Shown piece by piece: positions 25,616 through 31,978 of a DNA stretch of 64,000 nucleotides. The notes under the pieces are model-generated. The model worked only from the letters and a program-made list of their open reading frames with translations, had not been told where the DNA came from and did not search any database. Both the position numbers and the translations under genes were made by a program. The stretch's first letter is position 1, and each line of letters starts with the position of its first letter. Origin of the DNA: Pseudomonas parafulva NBRC 16636 = DSM 17004 (GTDB lineage Bacteria; Pseudomonadota; Gammaproteobacteria; Pseudomonadales; Pseudomonadaceae); the NCBI RefSeq assembly GCF_000730645.1, contig NZ_BBIU01000007.1, positions 1-64,000 of the forward strand. The letters are read 5' to 3'.

Positions 25616-26899
25616 ATGACGAACCTGCGGCGCCGTCTGCAACAGCTGCTCGATATCCAGCCCGGTGAAGCACCCGCAGTGCTCGCCGGCCTGCTGTTGT
25701 TCTATCTACTGTTCACCGGCTACTTCATGCTGAGGCCCGTGCGTGAAACCATGGGCATTGCGGGTGGTGTAGACAACCTGCAATGGCTGTTCACCGGGAC
25801 TTTCATCGTCACACTGGTATGCCTGCCGTTGTTCGGCTGGCTGGCCTCTAAAGTACCGCGCAGGCTGATCCTGCCGTGGACCTATGGTTTTTTCGCCAGC
25901 AACCTGGTGTTGTTCGCCCTGCTCATGGCCCGGTCGCCTGATGCGGTGTGGACGGCCCGCGCGTTCTACATCTGGCTGTCGGTGTTCAACCTGCTGTGTA
26001 TCTCGCTGGCGTGGAGCGTGCTGGCAGACCTCTTTTCCACTGAGCAAAGCAAGCGCCTGTTCGGCCTGCTTGCGGCTGGCGCCAGTTTGGGTGGGCTCAC
26101 TGGGCCCTTACTAGGCGCATTGCTGGTGGCGCCACTGGGTCATGCCGGGTTGCTGGTGCTGGCGGCAGGCTTTTTAGTTGCAAGCATCCAGGCCACACGT
26201 TTTCTGCAGCGCTGGCGTGCTGCACAGCCGATCACAAAGCGAGCGCCTATGCCGTCCCGGCAGCCACTGGGCGGCAACCCCTTCGCAGGGGCGACAGCGG
26301 TACTGCGTTCACCTTACCTGCTGGGCACTGCCCTGTTCGTCGTTTTGCTCGCCAGTGTCAGCACGTTCCTATATTTCGAGCAAGCTCGCATCGTCAGCCA
26401 GACCTTCACCGACAGTACCCGGCAGACACAGGTATTCGGCCTGATAGACAGCTTGGTGCAAGCACTGGCGATCCTCACTCAACTGTTCCTCACAGGGCGC
26501 TTGGCTCGGCGGCTTGGCGTGGGCGTGCTTCTGGTGGCAGTGCCCATGGTAATGGCTATGGGCTTCATTTGGCTGGCGATGGCCCCCGTGTTCGCAGTAT
26601 TCGTAGTGGTCATGGTTATACGGCGGGCCGGGGAATACGCGCTGGTGCGCCCTGGGCGGGAGATGCTGTTCACGGTGCTACCAGCCGAAGACAAGTACAA
26701 GGCCAAGAACTTCATCGACACCGTGGTATACCGAGGCGGCGACGCCATAAGCGGCTGGCTCAAACGTGCTCTGGATGTAATGGGCGAGCACCCTCAAGCT
26801 GCCATGCTGATCGGTGCGGCTATCGCCACCGGCTGGGCTGTGACCGGGGCATGGTTGGGCCGGCGCCAGGCCCGCCTGGACACCCCGGCACCCCACTGA
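25616..26899 (+). CDS. MFS/NTT-like carrier protein
   Basis: 427 residues, about 12 membrane segments. FYLLFTGYFMLRPVRETMGIAGG near residue 25 and RPGREMLFTVLPAEDKYKAKNFIDTVVYRGGDAISGW near residue 340 are the hallmark blocks of the group related to ATP/ADP translocases and annotated NTP/NDP exchange or MFS transporter. In free-living bacteria its substrate is unproven. It begins 4 bases after the Tat-exported aldo/keto reductase, so the two may work on the same compound. The ATG at 25616 is preferred over an upstream in-frame start at 25604. Confidence 0.8.
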   Translation: MTNLRRRLQQLLDIQPGEAPAVLAGLLLFYLLFTGYFMLRPVRETMGIAGGVDNLQWLFTGTFIVTLVCLPLFGWLASKVPRRLILPWTYGFFASNLVLFALLMARSPDAVWTARAFYIWLSVFNLLCISLAWSVLADLFSTEQSKRLFGLLAAGASLGGLTGPLLGALLVAPLGHAGLLVLAAGFLVASIQATRFLQRWRAAQPITKRAPMPSRQPLGGNPFAGATAVLRSPYLLGTALFVVLLASVSTFLYFEQARIVSQTFTDSTRQTQVFGLIDSLVQALAILTQLFLTGRLARRLGVGVLLVAVPMVMAMGFIWLAMAPVFAVFVVVMVIRRAGEYALVRPGREMLFTVLPAEDKYKAKNFIDTVVYRGGDAISGWLKRALDVMGEHPQAAMLIGAAIATGWAVTGAWLGRRQARLDTPAPH

Positions 26900-27000
26900 C
26901 CGCCACGCCAAATACCCGACGACCGCATATTTAACGCCACCGGTCCGATGGCGGCTGTTTAAAGCGAATCACAGCTGATGGCCGAACTCTGAACCCATGT

Positions 27001-27016
27001 ACGGCACAATTGCCGT
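27001..27016. promoter_or_regulatory. Inverted repeat before the KGG gene
   Basis: ACGGCA, CAAT, TGCCGT is a perfect 16-base inverted repeat 31 bases before the start of the KGG protein. It may be an operator or a short terminator for the upstream carrier gene; there is no T-run. Confidence 0.35.
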
Positions 27017-27046
27017 GCATCCCGAAGTCATATGAGGTTTCAGACC

Positions 27047-27223
27047 ATGGCCAACAAAGAGAACAGCCGCAGCGGCAATCAACAAGGCAGCCAGGGCGGT
27101 ACCAAGAACCCAGGCAACTTTGCCAATGACCGTGAAAAAGCATCCGAAGCCGGGCGCAAAGGCGGCCAGCATTCCTCCAGCGACCAAGGCGGTAAAGCCG
27201 GGCCAAAAGGCGGCCGTTCGTAA
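27047..27223 (+). CDS. KGG-repeat general stress protein (Con-10/GsiB-like)
   Basis: 58 residues, highly hydrophilic, rich in Gly, Lys, Ser and Gln. Two KGG motifs are visible (EAGRKGGQHSS and AGPKGGRS) after GNFANDREKASE, the pattern of the Con-10/GsiB/YciG stress family. Such proteins are disordered and hydrophilin-like, and are induced by starvation, heat or drying. The ATG at 27047 follows TGAGGT. A hairpin lies 10 bases after the stop. Confidence 0.85.
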   Translation: MANKENSRSGNQQGSQGGTKNPGNFANDREKASEAGRKGGQHSSSDQGGKAGPKGGRS

Positions 27224-27232
27224 GTGAGGCTA

Positions 27233-27260
27233 CGCGGTGCCGAGGTAACCCGGCACCGCG
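27233..27260 (+). terminator. Hairpin after the KGG gene
   Basis: CGCGGTGCCG (27233-27242) pairs perfectly with CGGCACCGCG (27251-27260) over an 8-base loop. The stem is strong but no T-run follows, so it may act as an mRNA 3-prime stabiliser or terminator. Confidence 0.6.
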
Positions 27261-27349
27261 CATTACAGGTAGGCTACGACCCGCTTGCAATGCCGCTGAG
27301 TTGACTGACAATAGCCGGGCCCGTTCCTGTCGACTGGAATCTACGCCCG

Positions 27350-27937
27350 ATGATGCTGACCCCGCTGTTCCCCCAAGTCTCGCCTGAAGACATCCTGTTT
27401 GTATTCGCGCTTGAAGCCGAAGCCGGCCAAGTGTTCGGCCATCTCAATACCGTATTTACCGGCATTGGCAAGGTCAATGCGGCTATCACGCTCACCCGTG
27501 CCATCACCCGCCATAAGCCTCGGCTGATCGTCAACCTGGGATCTGCCGGAAGTAAACGCCATGGCAAAGGCACAGTGGTGTGCTGCAACCGCTTCGTGCA
27601 ACGGGATATGGATGTCACCCCCTTGGGCTTCGCCCGCTACGAGACACCTTTTTCGGATACCCCAGTAGTGCTTGAGCATGGCATGGCCATCTCGGGCTTA
27701 CCCCTCGAAGCCTGCGGCACCGGTGACAACTTCGAAGTGAGCCACGGCGACGCACCCTATGACGTGGTAGATATGGAAGCCTATGTGCTGGCATTAATCG
27801 CCCGCAGCGAAAATATTCCCTTTGTCTGCCTCAAATATATTTCCGACGATGCGGGCAGTGAGGCAGCGAGTGACTGGGCCGTGCAGGTGCACCTGGCCGC
27901 CGAGGCCTTCAAGCGGGTGCTCTTCCAGCCCCGGTGA
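27350..27937 (+). CDS. MTA/SAH nucleosidase-like phosphorylase-fold protein
   Basis: 195 residues, shorter than the usual 230 of MtnN. The three catalytic positions of the family are recognisable: Glu in FALEAEA, Glu in VVDMEAYVLA and Asp in YISDDAG. FTGIGKVNAAI and NLGSAGS form the nucleoside-binding loops. It probably cleaves a purine nucleoside (methylthioadenosine, S-adenosylhomocysteine or similar). The missing stretch is in the middle, so the specificity may differ. No clear ribosome-binding site is seen before the ATG pair at 27350. It lies 81 bases upstream of ku on the same strand. Confidence 0.78.
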   Translation: MMLTPLFPQVSPEDILFVFALEAEAGQVFGHLNTVFTGIGKVNAAITLTRAITRHKPRLIVNLGSAGSKRHGKGTVVCCNRFVQRDMDVTPLGFARYETPFSDTPVVLEHGMAISGLPLEACGTGDNFEVSHGDAPYDVVDMEAYVLALIARSENIPFVCLKYISDDAGSEAASDWAVQVHLAAEAFKRVLFQPR

Positions 27938-28018
27938 GCCACCGGGCGAACAGGCTAAACCTTCCCTGGCCAATGCAGTCACTTGAGTTATCGGTCCATC
28001 ATTCAGGGGGCATGCTCA

Positions 28019-28879
28019 ATGGCCAGGGCAATCTGGAAAGGCGCAATCAGTTTCGGGCTGGTGCATATACCGGTCGCGCTGAACACGGCGGTAAGCACCG
28101 AGCGAGTCGATTTCGACTGGCTCGACAAGCGCAGCATGGACCCGGTGGGCTACAAGCGCATCAACAAGGTGACTGGCAAGGACATCGACAAAGAGCACGT
28201 CGTCAAAGGTGTGGAGTATGAAAAGGGCCGCTATGTGGTTATCAGCGAAGACGAAATTTGCAAAGCGCGCCCGGAAGCTACCCAGACCATCGATATCTTC
28301 TCGTTCGTTGATGCCGGGGAAATACCCCTGCAGCACTTCGACACGCCTTACTACCTGAGCCCCGACCGCCGGGGCGGCAAAGTGTATGCACTATTGCGCG
28401 AAACACTGGCAAGCACCGGCAAGGTGGCGCTGGCCACCGTGGTGTTGCACACCCGTCAGCATTTGGCCTTGCTCAGGCCGCTGGAGGACGCCCTGGTTAT
28501 GATTACCTTGCGCTGGCCTGAAGAAGTGCGCGGCCTGGATACGCTGGAGCTGGACACCACCGTTACGCAAGCGAAGCCAGACAAGCGTGAACTGGACATG
28601 GCCAAGCGGCTGGTCAAGGAAATGTCGGGTAGTTGGACACCCGATGAGTATCATGATGCGTTCAGGGAAACGATCATGGAGCTGGTAGAGGAGAAAGCCA
28701 GCAAGGGCAAGATTGAAACGGTCGAGAAGGGCGATGCAGGCGGCACCGAAAAAAGCGCCGATATCATCGACCTTACCGAACTGCTCAAACGTAGCCTCGG
28801 GGGGAAAGCAGCTGCGGCAACAAAGAAGAAAACCGCACCCGAGAAAAAGCCGGCCAAGCGTTCGCGCAAAGCGTCGTGA
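28019..28879 (+). CDS. ku: NHEJ DNA end-binding protein Ku
   Basis: 286 residues of the bacterial Ku family. The start MARAIWKGAISFGLVHIPV, YKRINKVTGKDID, KGVEYEKGRYVVISEDE and the QHFDTPYYLSPDRRGGK blocks are characteristic. The C-terminus is a Lys/Ala/Arg-rich tail (TKKKTAPEKKPAKRSRKAS), which in other Ku proteins aids DNA binding or LigD recruitment. It forms a homodimeric ring on double-strand ends. The ATG at 28019 has AGGGGG upstream. Its stop is 5 bases from the convergent GT2 gene; ligD lies 3 kb away on the other strand. Confidence 0.95.
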   Translation: MARAIWKGAISFGLVHIPVALNTAVSTERVDFDWLDKRSMDPVGYKRINKVTGKDIDKEHVVKGVEYEKGRYVVISEDEICKARPEATQTIDIFSFVDAGEIPLQHFDTPYYLSPDRRGGKVYALLRETLASTGKVALATVVLHTRQHLALLRPLEDALVMITLRWPEEVRGLDTLELDTTVTQAKPDKRELDMAKRLVKEMSGSWTPDEYHDAFRETIMELVEEKASKGKIETVEKGDAGGTEKSADIIDLTELLKRSLGGKAAAATKKKTAPEKKPAKRSRKAS

Positions 28880-28884
28880 AAGCG

Positions 28885-29544
28885 TCAGAGGGTTTTCTGC
28901 AGCCCCGCCAGATAGTCGCCAAACCCTTCTCGGGCGCGGCTCTCGCGTCGGCTGCTGGTGGCCACGCTGTGCTGCCCGCTCCAGCTGATGGCAACCCCTA
29001 ACGCCTCCAGCCCCCTGACCAGTTGCACATCCTCATGTGCCGCGAGCGCCTTGAAACCACCCACCAGTGCGTAAGCATGCGCACTCACCCCCAGGTTGGC
29101 ACCATGAATGTGGCGGTGCCCGTCCTTGTCGTCGTAACGGCTGTGATACAGCCGGCGCAGCGCGGCCTTCTGCCATGGCTCCCACCGCTGCACATGCACC
29201 GTCCCACAAACCACCTCCGTGCCGCATCCCAGCTGCGATACCAGCCAGTGCAACGGCACCTGGCTGTCGGCATCGGTGCAGGCCAACCAGGTGGCGCCAC
29301 GGTCCAGCATCCAGGCGGCGCCGGTACGCCGGGCTTCGCCCACGTTACCGGCCTCAATCGCCACAGTTTCGATGCCATGGCGCAGCGCAACCGCGGCGGT
29401 GCTGTCGGTACAGCGGTCAAGCACCACAACGATTTCAACCCTGTGCCCCGCATCCCCGGCATATCGGGCAGCCAGCAGCGCAGCCTTGAGGCAGCGGCCC
29501 AGGCGCCGGGCTTCATTGTGGGCAGGGATGACGATGCCGATCAT
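28885..29544 (-). CDS. Family 2 glycosyltransferase
   Basis: 219 residues with a GT-A fold. MIGIVIPAHNEARRLGRCLKAAL begins the nucleotide-sugar domain, VVVLDRCTDSTAA and WLACTDADSQVP supply the DxD-type metal site, and GANLGVSAHAYALVGGF with HEDVQLVRGLEALG is the acceptor side. There are no membrane segments, so it is soluble and not a processive polymer synthase. The start at 29544 overlaps the methyltransferase stop by 4 bases (ATGA). It is the last gene of the ligD-ACAD-PIG-L-methyltransferase-GT2 string. The donor and acceptor are unknown. Confidence 0.88.
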   Translation of the reverse strand: MIGIVIPAHNEARRLGRCLKAALLAARYAGDAGHRVEIVVVLDRCTDSTAAVALRHGIETVAIEAGNVGEARRTGAAWMLDRGATWLACTDADSQVPLHWLVSQLGCGTEVVCGTVHVQRWEPWQKAALRRLYHSRYDDKDGHRHIHGANLGVSAHAYALVGGFKALAAHEDVQLVRGLEALGVAISWSGQHSVATSSRRESRAREGFGDYLAGLQKTL

Positions 29545-30140
29545 AAGCAGGTCTCGTCGAGGTCGACCACGCTTGGCTGGGCGGACCAGTACGCCATGAT
29601 GAAATCCGCTTCCTCGTGGCAGAACAGAGGATAGAGGGGAAGGTGCTTTTCCAGCATGCGGTGTACCTCGCGGCCATCTTGAGGGCAACCTGCGATGGGG
29701 TGCTTCCAGTGGCAGGTCAGCAGCCCGCCGTCATAGGTAAGGCTGGCGACCGACTGCTCGATAACCTGCAACCAGTCTGCAGGGTCCAGGTAATAGCCCA
29801 CCTCGCTCAGTACGATCAGGTCGAACTGCCCCCCCGGCCAATCCGCTGGCAAACGCGCCACCTCTGCGTGCACGTGGGGGGCCTCGGCGAGCCGGCCAAG
29901 GGTGAGCCTGATGGCGGTAGGGTCGAGGTCCTGGCACACCAGCGCTCCACAGCGCTCGGCCAGCATGACGCTGAGCTCGCCATTGGCGCACGCCGGCTCG
30001 AAGACGCGCTGGTAGCACTGCCGCGGCAGGCTGGCCATCAGCAGGTCCCGCTTGCGCTTCTCGTACCAGCGTGTTCGAAAAGCCCAGGGGTCTTCGTTCG
30101 TGGCATACAGGTCGGCGAAATACTCGGCGTCAATGCTCAT
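29541..30140 (-). CDS. SAM-dependent methyltransferase (NodS-like)
   Basis: 199 residues of class I Rossmann-fold methyltransferase. VFEPACANGELSVMLAERC is motif I, CQDLDPTAI motif II and FDLIVLSEVGYYL motif IV. The N-terminal FADLYATNEDPWAFRTRWYEKRKRDLLMASLP is shared with NodS-type N-methyltransferases that act on deacetylated sugars. It starts at 30140 (GGAG 6 bases before), 11 bases after the PIG-L stop. The gene order suggests methylation of the amine exposed by the PIG-L enzyme, but this is inferred. Confidence 0.87.
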   Translation of the reverse strand: MSIDAEYFADLYATNEDPWAFRTRWYEKRKRDLLMASLPRQCYQRVFEPACANGELSVMLAERCGALVCQDLDPTAIRLTLGRLAEAPHVHAEVARLPADWPGGQFDLIVLSEVGYYLDPADWLQVIEQSVASLTYDGGLLTCHWKHPIAGCPQDGREVHRMLEKHLPLYPLFCHEEADFIMAYWSAQPSVVDLDETCL

Positions 30141-30151
30141 GGCAGCTCCAT

Positions 30152-30907
30152 TCACAGGAAGACCAGTTCGAAGGGTTGCAACAGGCAGTCCAGCAAGTCT
30201 GGGCGCAGCACCGGTGGGTTGCAGCCATCCGGTTCAAACTGGCTGGCGTGCGCGGCGATTGCCTTGCGCTTGCGCCCCACCTGGCCTTCATCCAATTGCA
30301 AGCGATGGGCCCGTGGCCACGGCAGGCGGGGGTCATCGGGCTGGGCCCAATGCCAGGCCCAGACGGGCACCTCGGCCAGTTGCACTTTGCGGGCAAGGGC
30401 TGCCTGGGCCGCCGCCCGGCCGACCGCTTCGTGATCGCAGTGCCCATCGCCCCGCCAGGTGGCCATCAGCAAATCGTCAGGCCGTAGCAGCTGCGTGAGG
30501 TGGCTGACCAGAAACGCTTCTTCGCGGGGCAGCTGGCCATCTTTGAGATTGAGCCGTCGCCAGTCCAGGCGGCCGGGGTCCAGGTTAAGTTGCTGCAGCG
30601 CCAGGCGGCTTTCCTGAGGCCGCTGGCGGCGCAAGCGATGCTCGGTCCAGTGGCTGGACCCAGGATGGCTGCCTTCGCCATCGGTGGCCGAGACAAGCAC
30701 CAGGTCCTCCTCTCGCCCCCTGAACCCGGCCAGCAGGCCGCCGGCCATGAGAATCTCGTCGTCCGGGTGCGGGGCGATCAGCACCAGGCGCCGCCCAGGT
30801 GGACACAGCTGATGGGCATCCAGCCACGTGGCGCGGGCCAGATGGGCGGATTGCTGCCAGGCAGACCACGGCGTGCCAGGGCTTTCTTCGATCAGGTTTT
30901 CGCTCAT
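30152..30907 (-). CDS. PIG-L family N-deacetylase
   Basis: 251 residues. LVLIAPHPDDEILMAGGLLA (from about residue 42) holds the PHPDDE zinc motif of the PIG-L/LmbE family, and GDGHCDHEAVGRAA holds the HxxH partner. Members remove acetyl groups from GlcNAc-containing substrates such as GlcNAc-PI, mycothiol or bacillithiol precursors. The start at 30907 forms an ATGA overlap with the ACAD stop. The four-gene context points to deacetylation of a sugar intermediate made or used by the neighbouring GT2. Confidence 0.88.
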   Translation of the reverse strand: MSENLIEESPGTPWSAWQQSAHLARATWLDAHQLCPPGRRLVLIAPHPDDEILMAGGLLAGFRGREEDLVLVSATDGEGSHPGSSHWTEHRLRRQRPQESRLALQQLNLDPGRLDWRRLNLKDGQLPREEAFLVSHLTQLLRPDDLLMATWRGDGHCDHEAVGRAAAQAALARKVQLAEVPVWAWHWAQPDDPRLPWPRAHRLQLDEGQVGRKRKAIAAHASQFEPDGCNPPVLRPDLLDCLLQPFELVFL

Positions 30908-31947
30908 AACTGCCATACTCCAGCGGGTACCTGTGTGAGTTGTTGGCCCAGCACGGCCAGGTCGCGCTCTGCGTGGCTCTGGCGGATGAACACCGGCAGG
31001 TCCGCGCTGAGCCGGGCGAAGTGGCTGCTGCGGCAGAACGGGGTGGCCCCCAGGGCTCGGCCGACGTGGCTGATAACCTGTTCGACCGCCTGTTCGACCT
31101 GCGCGCGGGTACGGCGCACCTGCAAGCTGGCATCGGCTTGCGGCTGCTGGTCGATCCAGGCGGCGCATGCACGCAGGGCTGCCTTGGCGCCGTACAACGC
31201 AGCATCCACTGCGCCCAGGTGCGCATCGGCGTGGGGGTCAGGGTGCGGCTTGGTGCAGTGCTCGCGCAGGTAGCCAGCCAACGCCTCGGCGGCGCCATAC
31301 CAACAGGCGGCGATACCACCGCCGCCGTGCCAGAAGCCAGGCCGTGACAGGTATTGGCCGGGCTGGCCGACCAGCACGCCCGGTGTATCGTCGAATTTGA
31401 TTTCAACGCTGGCGGTAGTGGCCATGCCGACCGCCTGCCAGCGTTCGCTATTCAAGCCCTGGCCGGGCTGTGACAGCTCGATGGCGACCAGTTGCGGACG
31501 CATTTCTTCGTCCCACGCCGTGATCAGCGCCCGGTCGACCTGTAGGGCACCCGAGCACCAGGCCTTGCGGCCGCCCAGGCGAACCTGGGTGCCATCCCGC
31601 GCAACGATAATGGCTCGAGCGTCAGGAGGCTCGGCCGCCCACACGCCCCAGATTCCGCTCTCAGCGTAATGAGCGGCACCACATTCGGCCATGATCGCCA
31701 ATGCATCGGTATGGCCCTCGTAAAGCTTCGCCAGGGCCAGATCGCACCCGGCCACCCGGGCAAGAGTCTGCCAGCGCCGCAACGTGTCACCGTGGCCGGG
31801 CAATGGTAGCTGGTCCAGATGATCGGCTTGCAGGGCCTGGAGCAGTGGCGGCAATTGCGTATCCAGGCTGAGCGGTTGCGGGCGCTCGCCGAAGGGGCGC
31901 AGCACGCGGTCCAGGTGAGTCAGGTCGAGGTCCTGCGCGGTGGTCAT
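30904..31947 (-). CDS. Acyl-CoA-dehydrogenase-like flavoprotein
   Basis: 347 residues, a little shorter than the usual 380. IWGVWAAEPPDARAIIVARDGTQVRLGGRKAWCSGA corresponds to the middle beta domain of acyl-CoA dehydrogenases. Near the C-terminus there is no YEGT-type segment with the usual catalytic glutamate; instead the sequence reads DLPVFIRQSHAERDLAVLG, closer to the monooxygenase-like branch. It may therefore not be a true fatty acyl-CoA dehydrogenase. An AAGGAGGG ribosome-binding site precedes the ATG, 31 bases after the ligD stop, so it probably shares the ligD transcript. Confidence 0.78.
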   Translation of the reverse strand: MTTAQDLDLTHLDRVLRPFGERPQPLSLDTQLPPLLQALQADHLDQLPLPGHGDTLRRWQTLARVAGCDLALAKLYEGHTDALAIMAECGAAHYAESGIWGVWAAEPPDARAIIVARDGTQVRLGGRKAWCSGALQVDRALITAWDEEMRPQLVAIELSQPGQGLNSERWQAVGMATTASVEIKFDDTPGVLVGQPGQYLSRPGFWHGGGGIAACWYGAAEALAGYLREHCTKPHPDPHADAHLGAVDAALYGAKAALRACAAWIDQQPQADASLQVRRTRAQVEQAVEQVISHVGRALGATPFCRSSHFARLSADLPVFIRQSHAERDLAVLGQQLTQVPAGVWQL

Positions 31948-31978
31948 TGGCGTCCCTCCTTGGCTTGGTACTGGGCAA

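Noticed and set aside
28885..31947. Nod-factor-like lipochitooligosaccharide cluster
   Set aside because: The deacetylase and NodS-like methyltransferase fit loosely, but the glycosyltransferase has no membrane segments and is not a NodC-type polymer synthase, and no NodA acyltransferase is present.
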